Assembly (NCBI GenBank): GCA_024235415.1
Contig: JACKML010000006.1
Span: 62,001 to 126,000, forward strand
Source of the DNA: Chromatiaceae bacterium
Lineage (GTDB): Bacteria; Pseudomonadota; Gammaproteobacteria; Chromatiales; Chromatiaceae
Length of the DNA stretch: 64,000 nucleotides
Reading direction: 5' to 3'
Part shown: one piece after another, positions 9,138 to 17,918 of the stretch
Numbering within the stretch: the stretch's first letter is position 1
Layout of the letters: every line of letters begins with the position of its first letter
The notes under the pieces: model-generated
The model's input: the letters and a program-made list of their open reading frames with translations, nothing else
What the model was told of the DNA's origin: nothing
Databases searched by the model: none
Translations under genes and position numbers: made by a program

Positions 9138-10103
9138 GTGTCATTCTCCGAATTCGACCTGATCCGGACCTATTTCTCCCATGCCACGGGCAACCGTGGC
9201 GATGTATTGCTGGGCATAGGTGACGACTGTGCGCTGCTGAACCCGCCGGCTGGCCGCTGCCTTGCGATCAGCATCGATACGCTGGTCGAGGGCCGGCACT
9301 TCCTGCCGGAGGTCGACCCGGCCGCGCTGGGCCACAAGGCCCTGGCGGTCAATCTCAGTGACCTCGCGGCGATGGGCGCTGAGCCGGCCTGGGTCACGCT
9401 GGCGATCACTCTGCCAACCGTGGATGAGGTGTGGCTGCGCGCCTTTGTCGACGGATTTGCCCAACTGGCCGCGGCGCACGATGTGCAGCTGGTCGGCGGT
9501 GACACCACGCGCGGGCCATTGAGCATCACGGTGCAGGTACATGGCTTCGTCGATCCGGCGCTGGCCCTGCGGCGGTCCGGCGGCAGGGCGGGTGATCGCC
9601 TGTTCGTCAGCGGCACGGTCGGTGATGCCGCCCTGGCGCTGCAGCGCCTGCGTGACAACGCCGCGCATGGGACGGAGGATGCCTGCCTGTTGGCGCGACT
9701 CGACCGCCCAACCCCGCGTGTTGCCCTCGGTCGTGTGCTGGCAGGGCGTGCCAACGCCGCCATCGACGTCTCCGACGGGTTGGCCGCCGATCTTCGGCAT
9801 ATCTGTGAGGCCAGCGGCGTGGGGGCACGGGTCGATCTGTCGCGCCTGCCAGTCTCGCCCGCCGTGGCGGCGGCCTGCGATCGCGGGGACTGGCACTTTG
9901 CGTTGGCCGGCGGCGACGACTACGAGTTGCTGTTCAGTGTCGGCGCGGATCAGGTGGACGCGGTGCTCGCGGCCTGTGGTGCGGCTGGCGAGCCGGTGCA
10001 AGAAATCGGCAGCCTGGTCGATGAAGAAGGTATTGCGCTGGTGTATCCGGACGGGCGCGTGAGCAAGGAGATCCCCGATGGCTTCGACCACTTCCGCACC
10101 TGA
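9138..10103 (+). CDS. thiL: Thiamine-monophosphate kinase
   Basis: ThiL phosphorylates thiamine monophosphate to thiamine diphosphate using ATP. Signature stretches include GIGDDCALL (about residues 29-37), ISIDTLVEGRHF and LVGGDTTRGP, and near the C-terminus DVSDGLAADLRHI and ALAGGDDYELLF. The length is 321 aa, with a GTG start that gives MSFSEFDLI. The 3' end overlaps pgpA by 26 nt, consistent with coupled translation. Confidence 0.96.
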   Translation: MSFSEFDLIRTYFSHATGNRGDVLLGIGDDCALLNPPAGRCLAISIDTLVEGRHFLPEVDPAALGHKALAVNLSDLAAMGAEPAWVTLAITLPTVDEVWLRAFVDGFAQLAAAHDVQLVGGDTTRGPLSITVQVHGFVDPALALRRSGGRAGDRLFVSGTVGDAALALQRLRDNAAHGTEDACLLARLDRPTPRVALGRVLAGRANAAIDVSDGLAADLRHICEASGVGARVDLSRLPVSPAVAAACDRGDWHFALAGGDDYELLFSVGADQVDAVLAACGAAGEPVQEIGSLVDEEGIALVYPDGRVSKEIPDGFDHFRT

Positions 10104-10572
10104 TCCGCTGCCCAAGCCCTCAATGGGCAATTTCGTACACCTGCTGGCGTTCGGATTTGGTGCCGGCTGCTCCCCGAAGGCGCCCGGCACCATGGGGACC
10201 CTGCTGGCGGTGGGGGTCTACCTGCCGCTGTCACACCTGCCCCTGGCCGCGTATATCGGCGTGCTCGCCGCCGTGATCCTGGCCGGCATCTGGCTGTGCG
10301 ACAGGGCTGCCCGGGACCTGGGCGTGCATGATCACCCGGGTATCGTATGGGACGAAATCGCCGGCTACCTGCTGACCATGCTCGCGGCCCCGGCCGGGTG
10401 GGTGTGGATCGTCGCCGGATTCGCCCTGTTCCGTCTGTTCGATATCTGGAAGCCGTGGCCGATCGGCTGGCTGGACCGCCACGTCGGTGGGGGCTTCGGC
10501 ATCATGCTGGACGACCTGGTCGCCGGGGTATTCGCCGCCGTGTGTCTGCAGATCCTGGTGCACTATGTGTAG
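10078..10572 (+). CDS. pgpA: Phosphatidylglycerophosphatase A
   Basis: PgpA removes phosphate from phosphatidylglycerophosphate in the inner membrane. The 164-residue protein has the metal-binding GAGCSPKAPGTMGT loop (about residues 29-42), two or three hydrophobic helices, and the DEIAGYLLTM and FDIWKPWPI motifs. It starts inside thiL and is overlapped by the following protease gene, so these three genes form a tight transcription unit. Confidence 0.96.
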   Translation: MASTTSAPDPLPKPSMGNFVHLLAFGFGAGCSPKAPGTMGTLLAVGVYLPLSHLPLAAYIGVLAAVILAGIWLCDRAARDLGVHDHPGIVWDEIAGYLLTMLAAPAGWVWIVAGFALFRLFDIWKPWPIGWLDRHVGGGFGIMLDDLVAGVFAAVCLQILVHYV

Positions 10573-11239
10573 GTACAGTGGTCATGGCCGGCTCCGGGCG
10601 CGCCTGGCGGCGGCCCTGGTCACATTGTCTCTGCTGGTTTCCGGTGCGGCCGGTGCCGGCCCTTCGGTGCGCGTACTGGCGTTGTTTCCGGACAAGGCAA
10701 TGCTGGAGATCGACGGTCAGCGCAAGGTGCTGTCGGCGGGTTCCACCGGCCCGGCCGGGGTGCGCCTGATCAGCGCCGATCCTGGCAAGGCGATGGTCGA
10801 GATCGAAGGCGAACGCCAGGAACTGCGCCTGGGTTCGTCGGTCAGCGCCAGCTACCAGCCGCGGCTGCGGCGCGAGATCCGCATCATGAAGGGCAATGGT
10901 GGCTATTTCGTCGACGGCCTGATCAACGGCCAGCCGGTGCAGTTTCTCGTCGACACCGGGGCGACCAGCATTGCGATGAGTGAACGCCATGCGGCGCGCC
11001 TGGGAATCCAACACCGGGTGGATGGTACCCGTGTCGGCGTGGGCACCGCGTCGGGCAACACCTACGGGCATCAGATCACATTGCGCGCGGTGTCGATCGG
11101 CGAATTGCGTCTCAACGACGTCAAGGCCGTGGTGATCGACGGCGACAGTCCGCGCAATGTCCTGTTGGGGATGAACGTTTTGTCGAAGTTCGAGATCGAT
11201 CAGCGTGAAAACCTGCTGATCCTGCGTTCGACCTACTGA
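10565..11239 (+). CDS. Exported retropepsin-like aspartic protease (TIGR02281-like clan AA)
   Basis: This is a predicted periplasmic or membrane-anchored aspartic protease. A signal or anchor helix spans about residues 12-32 (LAAALVTLSLLVSG). A linker of about 90 residues with repeated 'lifespan' motifs (DKAMLEI, GKAMVEI) follows, then one retropepsin fold. Its active-site motif is FLVDTGATS (about residue 128) and the flap-end motif is VLLGMNVL. A single DTG per chain means it should work as a homodimer. The chosen ATG (10565) overlaps the end of pgpA by 8 nt and gives 224 aa. Substrates are unknown. Confidence 0.85.
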   Translation: MCRYSGHGRLRARLAAALVTLSLLVSGAAGAGPSVRVLALFPDKAMLEIDGQRKVLSAGSTGPAGVRLISADPGKAMVEIEGERQELRLGSSVSASYQPRLRREIRIMKGNGGYFVDGLINGQPVQFLVDTGATSIAMSERHAARLGIQHRVDGTRVGVGTASGNTYGHQITLRAVSIGELRLNDVKAVVIDGDSPRNVLLGMNVLSKFEIDQRENLLILRSTY

Positions 11240-11262
11240 TCACCGCGCCACGCGCGGTTGTG

Positions 11263-12093
11263 TCAATTTGCCTGCCGCTCGGCCTCTTTGTCGCGCTCGA
11301 TCAGGGCGTATGCCGAGTGATTGTGGATCGACTCGAAGTTCTCGGCCTCGACAGTGTAGGCGCAGATGCGATCGTCTGCGTTCAGCTGGGCAGCGACGTC
11401 GCGCACCATGTCCTCGACGAACTTCGGGTTGTCGTAGGCGCGTTCGGTCACATATTTTTCGTCCGGCCGCTTGAGCAGGCCGAACAGCTCGCACGAGGCC
11501 TGTTTTTCGACTACGTCGATCAGTTCCTCGATCCAGATGAAATCACAGGTGCGCACGGTCAGGGTGACGTGCGAGCGCTGGTTGTGCGCGCCGCGGTCGG
11601 AGATCGATTTCGAGCAAGGACACAGGCTGGTGGTGGGTACGACCACCTTGATGTACATCTCGGGTTTGCCGTCGCGGATCTCGCCGATCAGCGTCACTGC
11701 GTAATCGAGCAGGCTCTGAACGCCGGAGATCGGCGCCTTTTTGTTGACGAAGAACGGGAACGCCATCTCGATGTGTCCGCGCTCGGATTCGAGGCGTTCC
11801 ACCATCTCGCTCAACATGTCCTTGAACGACTCCACCGAGATCTCTCGCTCGTGGCTGTTGAGGATCTGCACGAAACGGGACATGTGCGTGCCTTTGAAGT
11901 TGTGCGGCAGGTACACGTACATGTTGAAGTTGGCGATGGTGTGTTGTTCGCCCTCGCTACGGTCCTGCACGCGCACCGGATGGCGGATATCCTTGATCCC
12001 GACCTTGTTGATCGCGATACGCCGGGTATCGGCACTGCCCTGGACGTCTTCGATGTCGGCGCCGCTGGTCGGCTTGCGTGTTGCTGCGGTCAT
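11263..12093 (-). CDS. folE2: GTP cyclohydrolase FolE2 (type IB)
   Basis: FolE2 converts GTP to dihydroneopterin triphosphate, the first step of folate synthesis. It does not require zinc, unlike FolE. Matching motifs are GTHMSRFVQIL (about residue 69), the metal-binding cysteine in TSLCPCSK (about 159), AHNQRSHV, and ENFESIHNHSAYA at the C-terminus. The 276-residue length is normal. In many proteobacteria folE2 is a zinc-starvation paralogue. I could not identify a convincing Zur site in the 176-nt gap upstream, so the regulation is open. Confidence 0.95.
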   Translation of the reverse strand: MTAATRKPTSGADIEDVQGSADTRRIAINKVGIKDIRHPVRVQDRSEGEQHTIANFNMYVYLPHNFKGTHMSRFVQILNSHEREISVESFKDMLSEMVERLESERGHIEMAFPFFVNKKAPISGVQSLLDYAVTLIGEIRDGKPEMYIKVVVPTTSLCPCSKSISDRGAHNQRSHVTLTVRTCDFIWIEELIDVVEKQASCELFGLLKRPDEKYVTERAYDNPKFVEDMVRDVAAQLNADDRICAYTVEAENFESIHNHSAYALIERDKEAERQAN

Positions 12094-12269
12094 GTGCTGC
12101 TCAACGGGCCGCGCCCGCCCTTAAAGTCGAGTGGATTTGTTGGGATTATATCGACCACCACAGGGGCGAAAAAACACCGGAAAACCTGTGGCGGAGCCGC
12201 GCATTATCGCCGCCCGCAGGCAAAGGTGCCATCAGTTTGTGTGCCGGGCAGGAGAAATTGGCTTTGAAT

Positions 12270-13178
12270 TCAGCGGGTTCTGCCGACGATATAGTGTGCA
12301 AGCTGGCGCAACGGGTCGGCGGCGTCGTCGAATGTCGCGATATTGTCCAGTGCCTCGTCGATCAGCCGCTGCGTCATTTCGCGCGCGGCGTCGAGGCCGA
12401 TCAACGCCGGATAGGTGGCTTTGTCGGTGGCGGCGTCCTTGCCCCGGGTCTTGCCCAGGACGGCAGTGTCGCCTTCCACATCGAGCACGTCGTCACGGAC
12501 CTGGAATGCCAGGCCGATGCACTTGGCATAGCGTTCGAGTCCGCTCATGCGCGCGTCGCTCGAGGCGCCCGCGGCGAGACCGCCGAGACGTACGCTGGCC
12601 AGTATCAGGGCCCCGGTCTTGTGGATGTGCAGGTTTTCCAGCTGTGCGAGATCGATCTCGCGGCCTGTTGCTTCCATGTCCAGTGCCTGCCCGCCAGCCA
12701 TCCCTCGCGAGCCGCTCGCGTGCGCCAGTTCCGCGATCATGCGCAGACGGTCGGCGCGGTTGACGCACAATTCGTCGTCTTCGCAAAGCACGCGAAAAGC
12801 CAGGGTCTGCAGGGCATCGCCGGCGAGGATCGCGGTGGCCTCGTCGTACGCCTTGTGGCAAGTCGCACGGCCGCGCCGCAGGTCGTCGTCGTCCATTGCC
12901 GGAAGGTCGTCGTGGACCAGCGAATAGGCGTGGATCAGCTCTACGGCACAGGCGGCGGCATCGAGGCATTCGGGCCTGGCCCCCAGCGCCTGGCCCGCGG
13001 CATAGACCAGCACCGGGCGTACGCGCTTGCCGTCGCCCAGGGCGGCATAGCGCATCGCGCCGTGCAACCTGACCGGTTGCGTGCTGTCGGGCGGCAGCCA
13101 TTGGTGGAGCGCGCGCTCGACGCGAATCCGGCAATCGCCGAGAAAGACCTGGAAAGCGGGGTCAAGCGTCATCGTCAA
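12270..13178 (-). CDS. ispA: (2E,6E)-farnesyl diphosphate synthase
   Basis: This prenyltransferase condenses IPP with DMAPP and GPP to make FPP for quinones and cell-wall carriers. The first aspartate-rich motif reads VHDDLPAMDDDDLRRG (about residues 91-106) and the second FQVRDDVLDV (about 229-238). GDGKRVRPVLVY is present near the N-terminus. The length of 302 aa is typical. The gene overlaps the end of xseB by 17 nt. The dxs gene that often follows ispA is not here; folE2 comes next instead. Confidence 0.95.
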   Translation of the reverse strand: MTMTLDPAFQVFLGDCRIRVERALHQWLPPDSTQPVRLHGAMRYAALGDGKRVRPVLVYAAGQALGARPECLDAAACAVELIHAYSLVHDDLPAMDDDDLRRGRATCHKAYDEATAILAGDALQTLAFRVLCEDDELCVNRADRLRMIAELAHASGSRGMAGGQALDMEATGREIDLAQLENLHIHKTGALILASVRLGGLAAGASSDARMSGLERYAKCIGLAFQVRDDVLDVEGDTAVLGKTRGKDAATDKATYPALIGLDAAREMTQRLIDEALDNIATFDDAADPLRQLAHYIVGRTR

Positions 13179-13401
13179 ACGGCTCGGTCGGTGCGTGCGG
13201 TGTGCCCGCCGTCAGGATCTCCACCTTCTGCTCCGCGGCCTGCAGTGCCTGCTGGCAGCTGCGGGTCAGCGCAATGCCGCGTTCGAACGCGCTCAGCGAT
13301 TCCTCCAGGCTCAGTTCGCCAGTCTCCATGCGTTCGACCAGCGCCTCCAATGCGCTCAGCGACTCTTCAAACGAAGCGGTTTCGGTTTTCTTCTTGCTCA
13401 T
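13162..13401 (-). CDS. xseB: Exodeoxyribonuclease VII small subunit
   Basis: XseB binds in several copies to XseA to form the single-strand-specific exonuclease VII. The 79-residue protein begins MSKKKTETASFEESL. Its coiled-coil motif LEALVERMETGELSLEESL is followed by FERGIALTRSCQ, both typical of the family. A much longer reading frame continues upstream, but it overlaps the opposite-strand CNP1-like gene and is not supported. xseB-ispA is a conserved gene pair. Confidence 0.95.
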   Translation of the reverse strand: MSKKKTETASFEESLSALEALVERMETGELSLEESLSAFERGIALTRSCQQALQAAEQKVEILTAGTPHAPTEPFDDDA

Positions 13402-13500
13402 GCCGTTTCCTGGTTGGCTGCATAAAGCTACCGCACGCAGCGCCAGGGCGTAAACCCGGCAGGTGCATCGGCGCCCGGCCACGAGGTAAACTCCGCGGCC

Positions 13501-14112
13501 ATGCAATTCCCGAAATCCCCGCTGCGTTCGACTTGGCGCTGGTGTGCCGCACCGCTGATCTGGTTGGCGCTGATGCCCGCGTTCGGCGCCAAGGATACGA
13601 TTGTCGATCCCTACCATGAGTACCGCGACGAGGTCAGTCGTGGCGAGTACCAATATGACGACAGCCAGGACATCCCCTGGATAGAAAACGAGACCGAGGT
13701 GTTGGCAATGCCCAAGGCCGAAGACCTGCACGCGGTGCGCATCGATACGATGCCCCAGGGTCTGGAGCTGCTGATCGACAAGTCGCGGATCACCGTGGAC
13801 CCCAAGGATCGCGTGGTGCGCGCCTGGTTGTGGATACGTAGCAGCAGCGGCTCCGAGTACGGCACCTTCGAGGGTTTTCGCTGCGAAACGCGCGAGTACA
13901 AGGTATACGCTTATGCGAATCCGCGGCGAGACCCCCCGGTGAGCAAGGCGAACAGACCGCTCTGGAAGGCCGTCCCGGGTGCCCAGGTCCGCGAGTTTCA
14001 CGGCGAACTGCTTCGCGACTACTTCTGTGGCATCCGCGGTACGCGCAGCGCCGACGAAATACGCGAATACCTCAGCGGCGAGTTCCGTCGCGAACTGTTC
14101 CTTTCCCAATAA
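13501..14112 (+). CDS. CNP1-like secreted protein
   Basis: The 203-residue protein has a signal peptide (about residues 1-29, ending near MPAFGA). It resembles the CNP1-like family of exported proteins of unknown function. A mature domain rich in aromatic and charged residues carries features such as MPQGLELLIDKSRITVDPKDR and a single conserved-looking Cys in EGFRCETREYKVYA. It sits between the divergent xseB and the downstream parE, with 23 nt before parE. The family assignment comes from recalled motif similarity and should be treated as probable. Confidence 0.75.
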   Translation: MQFPKSPLRSTWRWCAAPLIWLALMPAFGAKDTIVDPYHEYRDEVSRGEYQYDDSQDIPWIENETEVLAMPKAEDLHAVRIDTMPQGLELLIDKSRITVDPKDRVVRAWLWIRSSSGSEYGTFEGFRCETREYKVYAYANPRRDPPVSKANRPLWKAVPGAQVREFHGELLRDYFCGIRGTRSADEIREYLSGEFRRELFLSQ

Positions 14113-14135
14113 GTATCACGGGTTACCGACAGACG

Positions 14136-16022
14136 ATGAGCGCCTACGACGCCTCGGCGATAGAGGTATTGAGTGGACTTGAGCCGGTGCGCAAGCGCCC
14201 GGGCATGTACACGGACACGTCGCGACCGAATCATCTCGCGCAGGAGGTGATCGATAACAGCGTCGACGAGGCGATCGCCGGGTACGCCAGGCAGATCGAA
14301 GTCACGCTGTTCAAGGACGGTTCGGTCGAGGTCAGCGACGACGGTCGCGGGATGCCGGTCGACATCCATCCCGAACAGGGTATTCCGGGCGTTGAGGTGA
14401 TCCTGACCAAGCTGCATGCCGGCGGCAAGTTCTCCAACGACAGCTACCGGTTTTCCGGTGGACTGCATGGAGTTGGCGTATCGGTGGTGAATGCCCTGTC
14501 CAAGCACCTCGAGGTCTGGGTCAAGCGCGGTGGCGCCGAGTACAACATCGCCTTTGCCAATGGCGACAAGGTGTCGGAACTGGAAGAAGTGGGCAGGGTC
14601 GGCAAGGCCAATACCGGTACCCGCGTCAAGTTCTGGCCCGACCCCGTGTTCTTCGATTCGCCCAAGTTCAGCGTGCGCGAGCTGCGCCACCTGCTGCGTG
14701 CCAAGGCCGTGCTGTGTCCCGGCCTGCTGATCCGGTTTTTTCGCGAAGGAGAGGCGGAACACGACGAGTGGTGCTATCAGGACGGGCTGCGCGACTACCT
14801 GATGGATGCACTGGCCGGATCGGCGTCGCTGCCTGAAGAACCGTTCGTCGGGAACAGCAGCGGCAATGACGAAGTCGCGGACTGGGCCCTGGCGTGGTTG
14901 CCTGAAGGCGGCGAAGCGGTCACCGAGAGCTACGTCAACCTGATACCCACGCCGCAGGGCGGTACCCATGTCAACGGCCTGCGCAGTGGGCTGACCGAGG
15001 CGGTGCGCGAATTCTGCGAGTTTCGCAACCTGTTGCCGCGCGGTGTCAAGCTGGCGCCGGACGACGTGTGGAATCACGTCAGTTACGTTTTGTCGGTAAA
15101 ACTCCTCGATCCGCAATTCTCCGGTCAGACCAAGGAGCGCCTGTCGTCGCGCGAATGCGCGCCTTTTGTCGCCGGCGTGGTCAAGGATGCCTTCGGTCTG
15201 TGGTTGAACCAGCATACCGACGTGGGCGAGCGCATCGCCGACCTGGCGATCAGTGCCGCCCAGGCGCGGCAGCGCGCCGGCCGCAAGGTGGTGCGCAAGA
15301 AGGTGACCCAGGGTCCCGCATTGCCCGGCAAGCTGGCGGATTGCCTGTCGGACGACATGAGCCGTACCGAGCTTTTCCTCGTCGAGGGTGACTCGGCCGG
15401 GGGGTCGGCGAAACAGGCGCGTGACCGCAACTTTCAGGCGATCATGCCGCTACGCGGCAAGATCCTGAACACCTGGGAGGTGGATTCAGCCGAGGTGCTC
15501 GCCTCACAGGAGGTTCACGACATCTCGGTGGCGATCGGTGTTGAGCCGGGCAGTGACGATCTGTCCAAACTGCGGTTCGGCAAGATCTGCATATTGGCTG
15601 ACGCCGACTCCGATGGGGCGCATATCGCCACGCTGCTGTGTGCGTTGTTCGTCCGCCATTTCCAGGCCCTGGTGGCACAGGGGCATGTGTATGTGGCGAT
15701 GCCGCCGCTGTTTCGCATCGATGTGGGCAAGCAGGTGTTCTACGCGCTCGATGAGCACGAGCGACAGGGGATCCTCGATCGGGTGGCTGCCGACAAGCTC
15801 AAGGGGAAAGTCGGTATCCAGCGCTTCAAGGGTCTGGGAGAGATGAACCCGATGCAACTGCGGGAGACCACGATTCATCCGGACACGCGGCGGCTGGTGC
15901 AGCTCACCATCGAGCCGGGCGACCAGACCGATCAACTGATGGACATGCTGCTGGCCAAGAAGCGCGCAGCCGACCGTAAGGCCTGGTTGCAGCAACATGG
16001 CGACCACGCCGATGTTTCCTGA
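14136..16022 (+). CDS. parE: DNA topoisomerase IV subunit B
   Basis: ParE supplies ATPase and TOPRIM functions of topoisomerase IV, which separates replicated chromosomes. The N-terminal GHKL ATPase has EVIDNSVDEA, DDGRGMPVD and SGGLHGVGVSVVNAL. The TOPRIM part has LVEGDSAGGSAKQARDR (about residue 412) and DADSDGAHI (about 488). The 628-residue length fits ParE and is shorter than GyrB. Its partner parC lies about 23 kb away at 38790, not adjacent. Confidence 0.96.
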   Translation: MSAYDASAIEVLSGLEPVRKRPGMYTDTSRPNHLAQEVIDNSVDEAIAGYARQIEVTLFKDGSVEVSDDGRGMPVDIHPEQGIPGVEVILTKLHAGGKFSNDSYRFSGGLHGVGVSVVNALSKHLEVWVKRGGAEYNIAFANGDKVSELEEVGRVGKANTGTRVKFWPDPVFFDSPKFSVRELRHLLRAKAVLCPGLLIRFFREGEAEHDEWCYQDGLRDYLMDALAGSASLPEEPFVGNSSGNDEVADWALAWLPEGGEAVTESYVNLIPTPQGGTHVNGLRSGLTEAVREFCEFRNLLPRGVKLAPDDVWNHVSYVLSVKLLDPQFSGQTKERLSSRECAPFVAGVVKDAFGLWLNQHTDVGERIADLAISAAQARQRAGRKVVRKKVTQGPALPGKLADCLSDDMSRTELFLVEGDSAGGSAKQARDRNFQAIMPLRGKILNTWEVDSAEVLASQEVHDISVAIGVEPGSDDLSKLRFGKICILADADSDGAHIATLLCALFVRHFQALVAQGHVYVAMPPLFRIDVGKQVFYALDEHERQGILDRVAADKLKGKVGIQRFKGLGEMNPMQLRETTIHPDTRRLVQLTIEPGDQTDQLMDMLLAKKRAADRKAWLQQHGDHADVS

Positions 16023-16212
16023 TTGTCCACAGACGGTGGATCTTGGGACTGTTACGCGGGTGTGAATGGGTCGAACGGCGGTCAGGCGGCTGGCATTGGG
16101 AGTTTTTTTTGCCAAACTTGATCGAACTCAATTTCTTACCAATCAACTAAAGTATTTTTATCAGTAGTCGCTAATATTGCAACGCAACATAACCTCGGTT
16201 AGGGTTTGAAGG
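16023..16212 (+). promoter_or_regulatory. AT-rich leader before the cytochrome gene
   Basis: The last half of this 190-nt gap (about 16098-16185) is clearly more AT-rich than the surrounding coding DNA and has an 8-T run at 16104-16111. A TAATAT hexamer near 16171-16176 could serve as a -10 element. No convincing -35 or operator is visible. It probably holds the promoter of the cytochrome/DUF302 genes. The T-run is not preceded by a strong hairpin, so a parE terminator is unproven. Confidence 0.4.
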
Positions 16213-17265
16213 ATGAATCTGATCCGGCTCCTGTCTGGCGGTCTGGCCATCGCCGCATTCTCGGTCCTGGGGACAGCCAATGCTGCGCCCGATGGGCGCG
16301 AGCTGTATATCGAGCACTGCAGTGCCTGTCACCAGATGGAGGGCCAGTCGGGCATCGGTCTGCCGCTGCTCAACGCCAAGTTGGCGGACGTCTCCGACAA
16401 CTACCTGCACAGCACCATTCGGCTTGGTCGCCCGGGTCGCGTGATGCCGGCATTCCAGCGCCTGAGCGATGCGCAGGTCGGGGCAATCGTGAAGTTTCTG
16501 CGTCAGCGCTCCGAGACAAAGGAGATCGTGTACTCCGACGAGCCTGTGGCCGGGGATGCCGCTCACGGTCAGGCGCTGTATGCCGAAAACTGCGTCAAGT
16601 GCCACGGTGCCGACGGCACCGGAGAAGGTCCGGGGACCGGTGTCACCACCTCACGCGAGCGGACTTTCCTGGTGATGCCGGCGTCGATCTCCAACACCGG
16701 CTTTCTCGCGTCGGCGCCGGACCAGATGATCCGGCGGGTCATTCACGTCGGCCGCAAGTCGTCGGGTATGCCGTCGTTCGACGGCAAGCTCAGTGAGACG
16801 GATATCGACGATTTGGTCGCCTACGTGCGCTCGTTCGAGCAGCAGGAGCGCAGCGTGGCGGAAATTGACGCCGACGAACGTCCGACGCATGTGTTCGAGT
16901 CACCGCATGATTTCGAGACCACGGTGAAGAACGTCAAAGCGGCATTGACGGGTGCCAACTTCCGTATTTTCCCTGACCGGCTGCTGGAACAGGGCTTGAC
17001 CGATGAGTTCAGCGTCAACACCCGGCAGGTCGGTGTGCGTTTCTGCAATTTCAACGTGCTGTACGGCATGTTGAAAATCGAGCCGCGCCTCGGTGTCGTC
17101 CTTCCCTGCCGCATCACCATCATGGAACGCGAGGGCGGTGAGGTGATTCTCGTGGTCCCCAACCTGCGTGTCATCTCACGTTGGTTCAATAACGATGAAT
17201 TGGTCGGCCTGTGGGATCGCATGGAAGAGACATTTACCAACATCATCGATGAGGCCACGCTATGA
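16213..17265 (+). CDS. Exported diheme cytochrome c fused to a DUF302 domain
   Basis: A signal peptide (about residues 1-24) directs this 350-residue protein to the periplasm. Two cytochrome c modules follow, with heme sites CSACH (about 36-40) and CVKCH (about 126-130), each with a later methionine that could be an axial ligand (GRVMPAF, SSGMPSF). The C-terminal third (about 225-345) resembles DUF302, including VLPCRITIMER. The next gene encodes a second DUF302-like protein and overlaps by 4 nt, so they probably act together. It may carry electrons to or from a bound cofactor, but the partner is unknown. Confidence 0.85.
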   Translation: MNLIRLLSGGLAIAAFSVLGTANAAPDGRELYIEHCSACHQMEGQSGIGLPLLNAKLADVSDNYLHSTIRLGRPGRVMPAFQRLSDAQVGAIVKFLRQRSETKEIVYSDEPVAGDAAHGQALYAENCVKCHGADGTGEGPGTGVTTSRERTFLVMPASISNTGFLASAPDQMIRRVIHVGRKSSGMPSFDGKLSETDIDDLVAYVRSFEQQERSVAEIDADERPTHVFESPHDFETTVKNVKAALTGANFRIFPDRLLEQGLTDEFSVNTRQVGVRFCNFNVLYGMLKIEPRLGVVLPCRITIMEREGGEVILVVPNLRVISRWFNNDELVGLWDRMEETFTNIIDEATL

Positions 17266-17744
17266 AAGGTGCAGCGCTGAAGTTGATCCTCCTGGGTGCG
17301 GCGTTCTTGTTCGCGCGCGCCAGTGTTGCGGACAACATGATCATGGCGCGTGTGCCGTTGCGCGCGGAAATCGTACTTGAGTATGTGAAGGCGAGTGTCG
17401 AGGAACACGGCTATACCGTGGCCCATCTGCAGCTGTGCGATGGCGGCATGAAGGATTTCGGTTATGAATCGGATTTTTACCGGGTGGTGTTTTTCGGCAA
17501 GGTCGACGAGGTGCGCATGGTCAGCGCGCGCTATCCCGAACTGGTGTCCTATCTGCCATTGAAAATCGCGGTGATTGCGGAGAAGAATGAGACTTTGCTC
17601 ACAGTTCTCAATCCCGAGGCACTGGCGCCTTTCTTCCCCGACGAGGCCCTGCAGATCCAGCTCGGACGTTGGCAAAGCGATCTGATGAGCATATTCCAGG
17701 ATGTACGGCGCGCGGTCGGCGCGCGGATCGTGTCGAACCACTGA
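17262..17744 (+). CDS. Exported DUF302-like protein
   Basis: This 160-residue protein has a signal peptide (about 1-23, ending SVA) and a domain resembling DUF302. It aligns in outline with the C-terminal part of the preceding cytochrome: an amphipathic helix (VLEYVKASVEEHGYTV), a central strand region (YRVVFFGKVDEVR), and a PLKIAVIAEKNETLLTVLNPEAL segment. Its ATG overlaps the cytochrome TGA by 4 nt, indicating translational coupling. It lacks heme motifs. The function is not known; a periplasmic complex with the cytochrome is a reasonable inference. Confidence 0.75.
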   Translation: MKGAALKLILLGAAFLFARASVADNMIMARVPLRAEIVLEYVKASVEEHGYTVAHLQLCDGGMKDFGYESDFYRVVFFGKVDEVRMVSARYPELVSYLPLKIAVIAEKNETLLTVLNPEALAPFFPDEALQIQLGRWQSDLMSIFQDVRRAVGARIVSNH

Positions 17745-17756
17745 TCGCCGCAGCTG

Positions 17757-17784
17757 TTGCTGTTCGCGCCGATTGGCCTAGACT
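17757..17784 (+). promoter_or_regulatory. Candidate sigma70 promoter for the binding-protein/porin/GGDEF-EAL genes
   Basis: TTGCTG (17757-17762) and TAGACT (17779-17784) are separated by 16 nt and lie about 135 nt before the first gene of the set. The match is moderate, and the call was made by eye only. Confidence 0.4.
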
Positions 17785-17918
17785 TCAAAAGTTTATCGGC
17801 GTTTTTGATGCAGGGAGTTGGGACGGTGTGCATTCTGGCAGTGGGTTCAAGGGCATTGGTCGACTCCTGTGGCTGCGAAGGTAATTGCCCCGCCTAGCGT
17901 CTGCACGAACGCCAGCCG

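Noticed and set aside
12094..12269. Zur-type operator upstream of folE2
   Set aside because: The AT-rich patch is not a convincing palindrome of the Zur type, so zinc regulation is left as a possibility only.
12078..13619. 513-codon plus-strand frame across folE2-ispA-xseB
   Set aside because: It has no recognisable domain and lies antisense to three genes with clear family motifs; such frames are common in GC-rich DNA.
13402..14109. Long open frame upstream of xseB on the minus strand
   Set aside because: It is antisense to the CNP1-like gene, lacks protein-like composition, and xseB has its canonical start at 13401.
16028..16044. parE terminator hairpin
   Set aside because: The TCCAC/GTGGA stem is only 5 bp and is not followed by a T-run; the later T-run lies about 60 nt away.
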